Shown here: positions 1 to 8,297 of the stretch, piece after piece
Position numbering within the stretch: position 1 is the first letter of the stretch
How the letters are laid out: each line of letters begins with the position of its first letter
Assembly: GCF_001439845.1 (NCBI RefSeq)
Contig: NZ_JYLO01000002.1
Coordinates: forward strand, 1 to 64,000
Length of the DNA stretch: 64,000 nt
DNA from: Pseudomonas lactis
Lineage (GTDB): Bacteria; Pseudomonadota; Gammaproteobacteria; Pseudomonadales; Pseudomonadaceae
Direction: 5' to 3'
Translations under genes and position numbers: made by a program
Notes under the pieces: model-generated
Databases searched by the model: none
What the model was told of the DNA's origin: nothing
Seen by the model: only the letters and a program-made list of their open reading frames with translations

Positions 1-119
1 TTCTTGACGACCATAGAGCATTGGAACCACCTGATCCCATCCCGAACTCAGTAGTGAAACGATGCATCGCCGATGGTAGTGTGGGGTTTCCCCATGTGAG
101 AGTAGGTCATCGTCAAGAT
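1..119 (+). rRNA. rrf: 5S ribosomal RNA, missing about two bases at the 5' end
   Basis: The first 119 bases match the Pseudomonas 5S rRNA as I know it: the ends CTTGACGACC and GGTCATCGTCAAG pair as the terminal helix, and the internal CCCGAACTCAG and GATGGTAGTGTGGGG blocks are present. The window begins about two bases into the gene, so 23S and 16S rRNA presumably lie just to the left. A terminator follows, so this is the end of an rRNA operon. Confidence 0.95.
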
Positions 120-126
120 TAAATTC

Positions 127-162
127 CGAAACCCCAATTGCGAAAGCAGTTGGGGTTTTGTT
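127..162 (+). terminator. Rho-independent terminator of the rRNA operon
   Basis: AACCCCAA pairs with TTGGGGTT across TTGC-GAAA-GCAG, and TTTGTTTTG follows. It lies directly after the 5S gene. The next 290 bases up to the MFS gene show no convincing RNA or coding feature. Confidence 0.9.
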
Positions 163-450
163 TTGGGCGCTTGAAAGTCGGACGCCTGCGAAGCTTGCAC
201 AGTGTTCTATCGAAATCTTTTGTGCAGATACCCTAATACGAGTCGAACCTTGCGTGTGATCAAGGTTCACAGGTGGTGCGCCGTGTATTTATCTCCACGG
301 TTATGTACCTCACAGACACCCATGTGGCGTCTGAGCTGTGAAACAAAATAATCCCCGTAAACAGGCTCTGCCGCCTGTCCGGATTCAACTGCCCCGGACT
401 ATCATGCTGATAGCCCTACCCCTTACCGCAAGGAGCCGCTCGGAACGCCG

Positions 451-1824
451 ATGCGCCAGATCTGGAAATCTTTTCGAGCCCTTTATTTCGCCTCCTTGAT
501 GATGCTGATCGGCTCCGGCCTGCTTAGTACTTATCTGGCTTTGCGTCTGGCAGCAGACAATGTCGACAGCTTGTGGGTCGGTGCGCTGATGGCTGCCAAC
601 TATTTTGGCTTGGTGCTGGGCGGCAAGCTCGGGCACCGCCTGATTGCCCGGGGCGGGCATATTCGTGCCTACGCCACCTGCGCGGGGATCGTCGGCGCAG
701 CAGTGCTGGGTCACGGTTTGGTTGATTGGCTGCCAGCCTGGATTGTGCTGCGGATGATCGTGGGCTTGGGGATGATGTGCCAGTACATGGTTATCGAGAG
801 TTGGCTCAATGAGCAGGCGGATGCCAAGCAGCGTGGCGTAGTGTTCAGCGGCTACATGATTGCGTCCTACCTTGGGCTGGTACTGGGCCAGTTGATCCTG
901 GTCATGCATCCCCATCTGGGGCTTGAGCTGTTAATGCTCGTGGCGCTGTGCTTCGCGCTGTGCCTGGTCCCGGTGGCCATGACCCGGCGCATTCACCCGG
1001 CTCCACTGCACCCGGCCCCGATGGAGCCGCGCTTTTTTATCAAGCGCGTGCCGCAGTCGCTCAGCACCGTGTTGGGTGCTGGGTTGATCGTCGGTTCGTT
1101 CTACGGCTTGGCACCGCTCTACGCCTCTCAGCAGGGCCTGACAACTGAGCAAGTCGGCCTGTTCATGGGTAGCTGCATTTTTGCTGGATTGGTCGTGCAG
1201 TGGCCGCTGGGCTGGTTGTCGGACCGCTATGATCGTGCGCTGCTGATTCGCTGCTTTGCCTTGTGCCTGGCGGTGACGGCCTTGCCGTTGGCAATCATGA
1301 CGCAGGTACCGTTGGAAGTACTGTTCGTGGCAGGCTTCTTCTGTTCGCTGGTGCAGTTCTGTCTTTACCCTTTGGCTGTGGCCTTTTCCAACGACCATGT
1401 GGAAGGCGATCGTCGGGTGTCACTGACGGCCATGTTGCTGGTGACCTACGGGATCGGCGCCAGCGTGGGGCCGCTGTTGGCAGGTGTGGTGATGAAGCTA
1501 TTCGGCAGCCAGATGCTCTATGCGTTTTTCAGCTTGTGTGCGTTGATCCTGGTGTGGCGCATTCGACCCAAGGCTGTGACCAACCTGCATCAGGTCGACG
1601 ACGCACCGCTGCATCACGTGGCAATGCCCGACAGCATGTCCAGTTCGCCCTTGGTGGCTGCCCTTGACCCGCGGGTGGATGAGCAGGTGGTACAGGAGCA
1701 GATGCAAGTGACTGTGCCTGATCCAGAGCCCGCCCCTGAAACCGAGGAGCCGACGAGCGAAGAGTCGCACGAGCCACCAGACCCGGACGAGCATCCCCAT
1801 GACTTAAGCAGGGCACGCCCCTGA
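451..1824 (+). CDS. MFS transporter, YcaD-like
   Basis: A 457-residue inner-membrane permease of the major facilitator superfamily. Twelve hydrophobic segments can be followed from residue 8 to about 372, and the motif between helices 8 and 9 (GWLSDRYDR) is present. Residues 375-457 form a polar, acidic, proline-rich cytoplasmic tail (PDPEPAPETEEPTSEE) that is unlikely to be part of the carrier. The N-terminal half resembles the YcaD group, whose substrate is unknown to me. The start is the first ATG after a rather distant AAGGAG at 429. The gene stands alone between the rRNA operon and a bidirectional terminator. Confidence 0.8.
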   Translation: MRQIWKSFRALYFASLMMLIGSGLLSTYLALRLAADNVDSLWVGALMAANYFGLVLGGKLGHRLIARGGHIRAYATCAGIVGAAVLGHGLVDWLPAWIVLRMIVGLGMMCQYMVIESWLNEQADAKQRGVVFSGYMIASYLGLVLGQLILVMHPHLGLELLMLVALCFALCLVPVAMTRRIHPAPLHPAPMEPRFFIKRVPQSLSTVLGAGLIVGSFYGLAPLYASQQGLTTEQVGLFMGSCIFAGLVVQWPLGWLSDRYDRALLIRCFALCLAVTALPLAIMTQVPLEVLFVAGFFCSLVQFCLYPLAVAFSNDHVEGDRRVSLTAMLLVTYGIGASVGPLLAGVVMKLFGSQMLYAFFSLCALILVWRIRPKAVTNLHQVDDAPLHHVAMPDSMSSSPLVAALDPRVDEQVVQEQMQVTVPDPEPAPETEEPTSEESHEPPDPDEHPHDLSRARP

Positions 1825-1827
1825 ACG

Positions 1828-1867
1828 AAAAAACGGGCAGATCCCATCAGGATCTGCCCGTTTTTTT
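1828..1867. terminator. Bidirectional terminator between the MFS gene and flgZ
   Basis: AAAAAACGGGCAGATCC and its reverse complement flank a CATCA loop, with A and T runs on both sides. It can end transcription from the MFS gene on the plus strand and from flgZ on the minus strand. Confidence 0.93.
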
Positions 1868-1884
1868 ATCTCAGCGTCTAACGC

Positions 1885-2634
1885 TCAAAGATCGTCGTCT
1901 TTATCGAAGCGCCGAGCTTCACGTTGTAATTGGTAGACAAAGCGCTCCACTTGGCGCTGCACCAAACCACTCATGTTGTGAAAGCGCACGCCGGCAAAGG
2001 TGGTGTTGATCTTGTCTTCGAAGTGCAGGTAGCGCAGTTCCACAGAGGTGGTCATGCTGCCGAAGGGCAGGGCAGCGATAAAGCGGTCATAGACCTGGCC
2101 CAACTGCAGACGCTCGGAGATATCGCCTTCAAAGCGCAATTTGCAGCCGGTTGCCGAGATATCCAGCAGCTTACCGCTGATAGGCGCCTTGAGCTTCTCG
2201 CCACCCAACTGAATGTCCACCAATTGCGCGAGCTTAAGAGCGGCGCGGAAGGCATTGCGTCGTTGGTGGTAAACCACTTCGCCGGGCAGGCTGCCGCTGT
2301 AGATGCGGTGGCCGCCTTTTTCGCTGATGGTCAACGTGCCATTGCTTTCCCAGGCAACCCGCACACCCTCATGGAAACCTTCGATACGGAAGGCTTCGCC
2401 ATTCTCAAGATAGCGTTCACCGTCACGGGGAATCATTTCGTCCAGTACCAGCGTCTTGCTGTCCCGGTCGATGTCCACCAGGTAGCTCTGGAAGCGCTGG
2501 CTGCGTTCGTGGAAAGTGATGATCAGTGGGTCATGGCTTTCTTGCAGCATCCGCAACGTGCTGGCGATTTCCAGAGGCGTGGTGAGCACCTTGGGTGGCT
2601 GCGGTGCATCTTCCGCATTAAGGGCGTTGAACAC
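1885..2634 (-). CDS. flgZ: Flagellar brake protein, YcgR/FlgZ (PilZ domain)
   Basis: A 249-residue cyclic-di-GMP receptor that slows or biases flagellar rotation. An N-terminal YcgR domain (about residues 15-110) is followed by a PilZ domain. The c-di-GMP-binding signatures are both present: RNAFR (RxxxR, about residue 125) and DISATG ([D/N]xSxxG, about residue 158). I chose the GTG at 2634 (product [12 protein letters not shown]...) because GGAGATGGAAG lies just upstream. An in-frame ATG at 2682 would add 16 residues unlike the family. It is the most distal gene of the minus-strand flgM-flgN-flgZ series. Confidence 0.9.
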   Translation of the reverse strand: MFNALNAEDAPQPPKVLTTPLEIASTLRMLQESHDPLIITFHERSQRFQSYLVDIDRDSKTLVLDEMIPRDGERYLENGEAFRIEGFHEGVRVAWESNGTLTISEKGGHRIYSGSLPGEVVYHQRRNAFRAALKLAQLVDIQLGGEKLKAPISGKLLDISATGCKLRFEGDISERLQLGQVYDRFIAALPFGSMTTSVELRYLHFEDKINTTFAGVRFHNMSGLVQRQVERFVYQLQREARRFDKDDDL

Positions 2635-2730
2635 GGTTCTTCCATCTCCAGGCAAAATACGACTACACGCAAGAACCGGCATTTTGCCAGTATGTAGCGC
2701 GCCTTGGATAGGCCACGCTGTAAACCGGCG

Positions 2731-3201
2731 TCAGGCTTGGCTGCGGGTGCTTGGCTTGACCAGGCGTGAGGTGGAGCCTTGGGCGTTGTAAAGGGCCGGA
2801 GGCTCTCCGCCGTGCAGTATGCGCAGCTGATTGGCGGTCGTGGCTTGCTGAAGCTGGATCGACTGACCGTTGAGCAGGTTGGCTTCCTGGCACTGGGCAA
2901 GCAAATGATTGAGTTCTTTGCTTTGTGCCAGCAGTTGATCGCCAACTGAAGAGTGGCTGGCCAGTTGTGCCAGGCCATCATGATCGGCAGGCAGACCCAG
3001 GCTGATCAGAATCTCACTACGCTTTTTGCCATGCTGTTCAAGCAAGACAATCAGCGATTGTTTGCGCGCCAGGATTTCTTCCAGCAAGCGCATATCCCGG
3101 CCGTACAAGGCCAGGGATTCTTCCTTAAGCAGCTCGAGCAATTGTTGCGTCGGCGCCAGATCATCAATGATCAGTTGGAGCAAATGTTCGTCGTGGTGCA
3201 T
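2731..3201 (-). CDS. flgN: FlgN-family flagellar export chaperone
   Basis: A 156-residue, mostly helical protein with a leucine-rich heptad pattern over residues 5-110 (for example LLQLIIDDLAPTQQLLELL), as in FlgN, the cytoplasmic chaperone for the hook-filament junction proteins FlgK and FlgL. Length and helix pattern fit the family. It lies 48 nt downstream of flgM on the same strand, the usual flgMN arrangement, and is probably transcribed from the sigma-28 promoter before flgM. Confidence 0.88.
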   Translation of the reverse strand: MHHDEHLLQLIIDDLAPTQQLLELLKEESLALYGRDMRLLEEILARKQSLIVLLEQHGKKRSEILISLGLPADHDGLAQLASHSSVGDQLLAQSKELNHLLAQCQEANLLNGQSIQLQQATTANQLRILHGGEPPALYNAQGSTSRLVKPSTRSQA

Positions 3202-3249
3202 GGCTGGCCTTGGGTTTTAAGCGTCCAAAAGCCCTGCGCAGGCCTTTGC

Positions 3250-3573
3250 CTAGCGCTCGGCTTCGAAGTTGAGCAGCTTGCTGGCTACACGGTTGCTGTC
3301 GACTTTATAGCTGCCATCGGCGATCGCCTGTTTCAACTCGGCCACGCGGGCTTTATTGACGACGGGTTGATCGCGCAGCGAGTCAGTGACCTTTTGCAAC
3401 TGTTGAGCCTCATTGCTCAGGTGTACCGATTCCCCACTCTGGCTGGCGGCGGCCTGCTCTGCTTTGGCAGGCAAGGGCTGCGGCTTGGCTTCTACGCTGT
3501 CCTTGGCACCGCCGGTGCGCGTATTGCCGGGCAAGGCCGGGGCGTTATTCAAACGACTGAAATCAATGACCAT
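3250..3573 (-). CDS. flgM: Anti-sigma-28 factor FlgM
   Basis: A 107-residue protein beginning [10 protein letters not shown]. The C-terminal half ([10 protein letters not shown], then [21 protein letters not shown], shown here only as the region at residues 60-100) is the sigma-28-binding part of FlgM, which holds FliA inactive until it is exported through the finished hook-basal body. The start at 3573 is preferred to an ATG at 3630, because the longer reading would run through the sigma-28 promoter at 3610-3636. FlgM is thus under the control of the sigma factor that it inhibits. Confidence 0.93.
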   Translation of the reverse strand: MVIDFSRLNNAPALPGNTRTGGAKDSVEAKPQPLPAKAEQAAASQSGESVHLSNEAQQLQKVTDSLRDQPVVNKARVAELKQAIADGSYKVDSNRVASKLLNFEAER

Positions 3574-3609
3574 GTTGAAAAACCTCTGGGTATTTGGACG
3601 CTTGCCATG

Positions 3610-3636
3610 TTTTCGGCCATACCCGGGCAAACTTTA
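3610..3636 (-). promoter_or_regulatory. Sigma-28 (FliA) promoter for flgM-flgN
   Basis: On the minus strand the sequence reads TAAAGTTT, 11 bases, GCCGAAAA. The enterobacterial FliA consensus is TAAAGTTT-N11-GCCGATAA, so the -35 block and spacing are exact and the -10 block has one mismatch. It ends 37 nt upstream of the flgM start. Confidence 0.9.
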
Positions 3637-3714
3637 GGCTCGATTGACAATAAACCTGTTCGGCTCAATATCCAGCACACAGTGTAGGAAAAGCTGGCAT
3701 TTGATTCCAGTCAT

Positions 3715-4479
3715 CTATAGCGCCACCTCGACCTGACCTGGCGCGGTGACTCGCGCCTTGATCACGCGATTGGAGTTGAGGTTCTTGACACGGATCTGTT
3801 CGCTCATGCCGCCATTGGACAACGCCTCTCCCGGCATCCTGACGTTCAGGCCGCCACTGCTGGCGGAAATCACCACCTGGTCACCCTTGCGAATCACCTC
3901 GGCCTGTTCCAGATGAACCAGCGTGAGGACTTGGTCGGTGACCACCGGTCGCGTGAGTTTCTGCCCGACGGCCTGGTCCAGCGACGTCAGGTAGCCTTGG
4001 TTGATCAGGCTGATGTCCCGCTCGCGCAACGCCACATCGTCGTAGCCGATGATGCCGGTGCGCTTCAACGGTCTCGCCACGACCACCACGTCGCGAAACA
4101 GCTTGACCTGAGCCGGTACAAAAACCGTCCAGGGCGAGGCGCCCTCACAGCGCACCTTTACGGTCACACGGCCGATGGGCTGGGCGGGGCTTTCCAGGGT
4201 GGCTGTCAATTCCTTGTCGCACAGTGGCATGCGCAAACGGGGGTCCAACTGGTTGACCTGGATTTCATAACGCCCCGGCGTCTGGGTGGTCGCCAGATAA
4301 TCTTCTACAGTGAACTCAAGAAAGCCTTGGGTGACGCCGATAAGTAGATCAGGCAGGGTAACGTTGTCGGCGCGGGCCGTGACGCCCAGGCCCGAGACAA
4401 GCAGCGCCAGCGCGGCGCAGAGCAGTCTGCGGTAGCGTGAGCGGCCAGGGTGTCGGGAAACTGTCGTTTTAATATCCAT
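3715..4479 (-). CDS. flgA: Flagellar basal body P-ring formation chaperone FlgA
   Basis: A 254-residue periplasmic protein with a positively charged N-terminus, a hydrophobic stretch at residues 19-32 and a likely signal-peptidase site after TARA (residues 33-37). The C-terminal 120 residues carry the SAF domain of FlgA, including RDISLINQGYLT and the final IRVKNLNSNRVIKARV block. FlgA assists assembly of FlgI into the P ring. No other ATG is available near the N-terminus. A sigma-54 promoter at 4492-4505 would place transcription start within a few bases of this ATG. Confidence 0.92.
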   Translation of the reverse strand: MDIKTTVSRHPGRSRYRRLLCAALALLVSGLGVTARADNVTLPDLLIGVTQGFLEFTVEDYLATTQTPGRYEIQVNQLDPRLRMPLCDKELTATLESPAQPIGRVTVKVRCEGASPWTVFVPAQVKLFRDVVVVARPLKRTGIIGYDDVALRERDISLINQGYLTSLDQAVGQKLTRPVVTDQVLTLVHLEQAEVIRKGDQVVISASSGGLNVRMPGEALSNGGMSEQIRVKNLNSNRVIKARVTAPGQVEVAL

Positions 4480-4491
4480 ACTCAGTAAATA

Positions 4492-4505
4492 GCAAAGCTC
4501 GTGCC
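4492..4505 (-). promoter_or_regulatory. Sigma-54 promoter for flgA
   Basis: On the minus strand the sequence is GGCACGAGCTTTGC: GG, ten bases, GC, with the wider context CGGCACG-N4-TTGC. This matches the -24/-12 consensus TGGCACG-N4-TTGC except for the first base. In pseudomonads such promoters are driven by FleQ or FleR with RpoN. Confidence 0.82.
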
Positions 4506-4553
4506 GTTTAGTGTTGGGTACGCGTCGTACCCCTAGGATTTAGGAGTCTGGGC

Positions 4554-5486
4554 ATGGCAGGTGTAATGGATTCAGTAAACCAGCGCACACAGCTGGTAGG
4601 GCAGAATCGCCTGGAGTTGTTGCTTTTCCGCCTGGATGGCAATCAGTTGTATGGCATCAACGTGTTTAAAGTGCGTGAAGTGCTGCAATGTCCCAAATTG
4701 ACGATCATGCCCAAGTCCAGTCCGGTAGTGTGTGGCGTGGCCAACATTCGTGGCGCGACCATCCCGATTCTTGACCTGGCAATGGCCACGGGGGCCGCGG
4801 GTTTGCAAGACCGCCAGAACCCTTTCGTGATCATCACCGAATACAACACCAAGACCCAGGGTTTCCTGGTGCGCTCGGTGGAGCGCATCGTCAATATGAA
4901 CTGGGAAGAGATCCATCCGCCGCCCAAGGGCACGGGGCGCGATCACTACCTGACGGCGGTGACGCGGGTCGACAACCAGTTGGTGGAAATCATCGACGTG
5001 GAGAAGATCCTCGCCGAAGTGGCCCCCACCTCGGAAACCATCTCCGTCGGTGTGGTGGATGCCGAAACGGCACACAAGGCGGTTTCGTTGCGCGTGTTGA
5101 CCGTGGACGACTCTTCCGTAGCGCGCAAGCAAGTCACACGTTGCCTGCAAACCGTCGGGGTGGAGGTGGTGGCCCTCAATGACGGGCGCCAAGCCCTGGA
5201 TTACCTGCGCAAGCTGGCGGACGAGGGCAAGAAGCCCGAAGAAGAATTCTTGATGATGATCTCTGACATCGAGATGCCGGAAATGGATGGCTACACGCTC
5301 ACGGCCGAGATACGTAACGATCCACGCATGCAAAAATTGCATATCATCCTGCATACTTCGTTGTCGGGGGTATTCAATCAGGCAATGGTCAAGAAGGTCG
5401 GTGCGGATGACTTTCTGGCCAAATTCCGTCCTGATGACCTCGCATCCCGGGTAGTCGACCGGATCAAGGCAGCAGATCACGGCTAG
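4554..5486 (+). CDS. cheV: Chemotaxis coupling protein CheV
   Basis: A 310-residue hybrid of a CheW domain (about residues 15-160) and a receiver domain (about residues 175-305). The CheW part couples chemoreceptors to CheA. The receiver has the phosphoacceptor Asp in MISDIEMPEMDG, the acidic pair in LTVDDSS and a late Lys in DDFLAKFRP. TTAGGAG lies 8 nt before the ATG. A poor sigma-28-like match (TAAA at 4486 and GCCGTTTA at 4503, spacing two bases short) lies upstream. cheR follows after 42 nt. Confidence 0.95.
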   Translation: MAGVMDSVNQRTQLVGQNRLELLLFRLDGNQLYGINVFKVREVLQCPKLTIMPKSSPVVCGVANIRGATIPILDLAMATGAAGLQDRQNPFVIITEYNTKTQGFLVRSVERIVNMNWEEIHPPPKGTGRDHYLTAVTRVDNQLVEIIDVEKILAEVAPTSETISVGVVDAETAHKAVSLRVLTVDDSSVARKQVTRCLQTVGVEVVALNDGRQALDYLRKLADEGKKPEEEFLMMISDIEMPEMDGYTLTAEIRNDPRMQKLHIILHTSLSGVFNQAMVKKVGADDFLAKFRPDDLASRVVDRIKAADHG

Positions 5487-5528
5487 GGGATGTCCCCCGG
5501 CGGTCACACGATTTAAGAGGCGGCATCA

Positions 5529-6356
5529 TTGTCTACGGGTAATTTGGATTTCGAACAGTTCCGGGTCTTCCTGGAAAAAGCCTGTGGCATATTGCTCGGT
5601 GAAAACAAGCAGTACCTGGTATCCAGCCGCCTCAACAAGCTGATGGAACAGCAGGGCATCAAATCCCTGGGTGAGTTGGTCCAGCGGATCCAGGGTCAGC
5701 CGCGCAGTGGGCTCAAGGAAATGGTGGTCGATGCCATGACCACCAACGAAACCTTATGGTTTCGCGATACCTATCCCTTTGAAGTGCTCAAGAACAAAGT
5801 GTTGCCCGAAGCCATCAAGGCCAGCCCGGGCCAGCGCCTGCGTATCTGGTCGGCGGCCTGTTCTTCGGGGCAGGAGCCGTACTCGATCTCGATGTCCATC
5901 GACGAGTTCGAGCGAACCAACATGGGCCAGTTGAAAGCCGGTGCGCAAATTGTGGCCACGGATTTGTCCGGCACCATGCTCACCAACTGCAAGACCGGTG
6001 AGTACGACAGCCTGGCCCTGGGCCGAGGCTTGTCCCAGGAACGCCTGCAACGCTACTTCGATCCCAAAGGGGCAGGGCGTTGGGCGATCAAGGCGCCGAT
6101 CAAGAACCGCGTCGAATTTCGCTCGTTCAACCTGCTCGACAGCTACGCCAGCCTGGGCAAGTTCGACATGGTGTTCTGCCGCAACGTGCTGATCTATTTC
6201 TCGGCTGAAGTGAAGAAAGACATCCTGTTGCGCATCCATGGCACCCTCAAGCGCGGAGGTTATCTGTTCCTCGGTGCTTCCGAGGCGCTCAATGGGCTGC
6301 CGGATCACTTCCAGATGGTGCAATGCAGCCCTGGGATCATCTACCAAGCCAAGTAG
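5529..6356 (+). CDS. cheR: Chemotaxis protein methyltransferase CheR
   Basis: A 275-residue cytoplasmic S-adenosylmethionine-dependent glutamate O-methyltransferase acting on chemoreceptors. It has the N-terminal helical CheR domain (residues 5-60), the SAM-binding block WSAACSSGQEPYS (about residue 110) and the FCRNVLIYF motif (about residue 216). The start is a TTG at 5529 preceded by AAGAGG; no ATG or GTG fits the family N-terminus better. It probably forms an operon with cheV. Confidence 0.94.
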   Translation: MSTGNLDFEQFRVFLEKACGILLGENKQYLVSSRLNKLMEQQGIKSLGELVQRIQGQPRSGLKEMVVDAMTTNETLWFRDTYPFEVLKNKVLPEAIKASPGQRLRIWSAACSSGQEPYSISMSIDEFERTNMGQLKAGAQIVATDLSGTMLTNCKTGEYDSLALGRGLSQERLQRYFDPKGAGRWAIKAPIKNRVEFRSFNLLDSYASLGKFDMVFCRNVLIYFSAEVKKDILLRIHGTLKRGGYLFLGASEALNGLPDHFQMVQCSPGIIYQAK

Positions 6357-6378
6357 TCTGGATGTATGCAATAAAAAC

Positions 6379-6469
6379 TGTGGGAGCCGGGCTTGCCCGC
6401 GATGTCGGTGTGTCAGTCGATGAATAGGTCGGCAGGTACTGCGCCATCGCAGGCAAGCCAGCTCCCACA
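6379..6469. repeat. REP doublet (REPIN-like), GTGGGAGC type
   Basis: TGTGGGAGCCGGGCTTGCCC on the left and the inverted GGCAAGCCAGCTCCCACA on the right enclose about 45 unrelated bases. It lies between cheR and flgB. Related doublets occur at 14580, 47957 and 61272. Confidence 0.85.
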
Positions 6470-6609
6470 TTTTTTTCTCGGCAAGCTGGAGTAAAGCGGC
6501 AAGCCCCATTGCCGCTTTACTGGCACTACGCGGAAATCGCTTGCCGCTTTTCTGGCATAGTCGCCGGCAACTTCCCTCGAGGCCCTTGATATACGGGCTC
6601 CCGCAAGAT

Positions 6610-6625
6610 TGGCATGCACCTTGCT
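6610..6625 (+). promoter_or_regulatory. Sigma-54 promoter for flgBCDE
   Basis: TGGCATGCACCTTGCT has GG and GC separated by exactly ten bases (GG at 6611, GC at 6623) and matches TGGCAC-N5-TTGC with one change. The flgB ATG is 45 nt downstream, leaving a normal leader with AAAGG before the start. Confidence 0.87.
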
Positions 6626-6669
6626 ATAACCCTGCTAACGAACAGCAGGTCAGCCTAAAGGTTTCCGCC

Positions 6670-7077
6670 ATGAGCATCAGCTTCGATAAAGCGCTCGGTA
6701 TCCACGAACAAGCCCTGGGCTTCCGCGCCCAGCGTGCCGAAGTCCTGGCCAACAACATTGCCAACGCCGACACCCCGAACTACAAGGCTCGGGACTTGGA
6801 CTTCTCCGCTGTGCTCGCCGCACAACAGGACAAGACCAAGAACGGCACCTTCGCCTTGAATATGACCAACAGCCGTCATATTGAAGCGCAAGGCCTGAGC
6901 AAGGGTGACGAGTCGCTGCTGTATCGCACACCGATGCAGCCGTCGATCGACCAGAACACCGTCGACGCCCAGCTGGAGCAATCGAACTACGCCGAAAACT
7001 CGGTGAACTTCCAGGCCAGCTTCACCCTGCTCAACAGCAAATTCAAAGGGCTGATGTCAGCCCTGCGCGGAGAGTAA
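6670..7077 (+). CDS. flgB: Flagellar proximal rod protein FlgB
   Basis: A 135-residue rod subunit. It has the N-terminal flagellar rod motif (LANNIANADTPNYKARDLDF, residues 24-43) and a C-terminal helix that packs in the rod. The ATG at 6670 follows AAAGGT. An open frame extends upstream to 6541, but that part overlaps the sigma-54 promoter. It is the first gene of the flgBCDE operon, with flgC beginning 3 nt after its stop codon. Confidence 0.96.
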   Translation: MSISFDKALGIHEQALGFRAQRAEVLANNIANADTPNYKARDLDFSAVLAAQQDKTKNGTFALNMTNSRHIEAQGLSKGDESLLYRTPMQPSIDQNTVDAQLEQSNYAENSVNFQASFTLLNSKFKGLMSALRGE

Positions 7078-7080
7078 GCC

Positions 7081-7524
7081 ATGTCCCTGTCCAGTGTTTT
7101 CAATATTGCCGGCAGTGGCATGAGCGCGCAGACCACGCGTTTGAACACCGTCGCCAGTAACATCGCCAACGCCGAAACCGTCTCCTCGAGCATTGACCAA
7201 ACCTATCGCGCCCGCCACCCGGTGTTCGCCACCATGTTCCAGGGGGGGCAGGCAAGCGGCAGCGATTCGTTGTTCCAGAGCCAGGACGCCGCCGGCTCCG
7301 GTGTGCAGGTGTTGGGCGTGGTTGAAGACCAGAGCAACCTGGAGGCCCGTTACGAGCCCAACCACCCGGCCGCGAACGAAAAGGGCTACGTCTACTACCC
7401 CAACGTCAACGTGGTCGAGGAAATGGCTGACATGATCTCTGCCAGTCGCTCGTTCCAGACCAACGCGGAAATGATGAACACCGCCAAAACCATGATGCAG
7501 AAGGTTCTGACCCTGGGTCAGTGA
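7081..7524 (+). CDS. flgC: Flagellar proximal rod protein FlgC
   Basis: A 147-residue rod subunit with the rod/hook signature near the N-terminus (TRLNTVASNIANAETVSSS) and the typical C-terminal segment PNVNVVEEMADMISASRSFQ. The second gene of the flgB operon, exported through the flagellar type III apparatus without a cleaved signal. Confidence 0.96.
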   Translation: MSLSSVFNIAGSGMSAQTTRLNTVASNIANAETVSSSIDQTYRARHPVFATMFQGGQASGSDSLFQSQDAAGSGVQVLGVVEDQSNLEARYEPNHPAANEKGYVYYPNVNVVEEMADMISASRSFQTNAEMMNTAKTMMQKVLTLGQ

Positions 7525-7540
7525 TAAGGGGCGCCAAATA

Positions 7541-8266
7541 ATGGCCATCGTTGATACGTCAAACAACACGGCGGTTCAGGACCTTTTCAATTCCAAGGTC
7601 AAGACTGCGACGAACAACAGCAGCGTCAGCGACGCTTCCAAGACGGCGACGGGCAACCAGTCGCTGGGCAAGGATGCGTTCCTGCAACTGCTCGTCACCC
7701 AGCTGAAAAACCAGAACCCGCTGTCGCCCCAGGACAACGGCGCGTTCGTCGCGCAGCTTGCACAGTTCAGCAGCCTGGAAGGCATCAATACCCTGAACGA
7801 CTCGGTGAACAACATCTCCAGCAACTTCAGCTCGTCGCAGGCGCTGCAGGCTTCGTCGCTGGTGGGGCGCTCGATCATCATCCAGACCGACAAGGCCATG
7901 GTGGATACCAGCAAGAGCATGACCGGTTCGGTGGCAGTAACCTCGGCGGTGGGCAATGTCTCCGTCAAGATCACCGACAAAGACGGCAACGTGGTGCGCA
8001 CCGTTGACATGGGCGCCCAGAGTGCCGGTACCCAGAGCTTTATCTGGGATGGCAAGAACGACAAGGGCGAGGTTGCCCCAGCTGGCACCTACACCTTCAA
8101 TGCCACCACCAAGAACGACAAAGGCGACGCAGTGGCCTTGACCACTTCGCTGCCCGCCACGGTCACCAGCGTGACCCTGAGCAAGACCGGCGGCGAAATG
8201 CTGCTCAACCTTGCAGGCGGCATGGGCAGCGTCAAGCTGTCGCAAATTCAGACTATCGGTACATAG
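7541..8266 (+). CDS. flgD: Hook cap protein FlgD
   Basis: A 241-residue scaffold protein that caps the growing hook and guides FlgE assembly. The N-terminal capping motif FLQLLVTQLKNQNPLSPQD (about residues 47-65) is exact for the family. The C-terminal half has Tudor/Ig-like repeats (FIWDGKNDKGEVAPAGTYTF). The first 45 residues are Ser/Thr/Asn-rich and carry the export signal. Confidence 0.95.
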   Translation: MAIVDTSNNTAVQDLFNSKVKTATNNSSVSDASKTATGNQSLGKDAFLQLLVTQLKNQNPLSPQDNGAFVAQLAQFSSLEGINTLNDSVNNISSNFSSSQALQASSLVGRSIIIQTDKAMVDTSKSMTGSVAVTSAVGNVSVKITDKDGNVVRTVDMGAQSAGTQSFIWDGKNDKGEVAPAGTYTFNATTKNDKGDAVALTTSLPATVTSVTLSKTGGEMLLNLAGGMGSVKLSQIQTIGT

Positions 8267-8297
8267 AGCCGGCTAAATACGGCAGAGGGAGAGAAAC

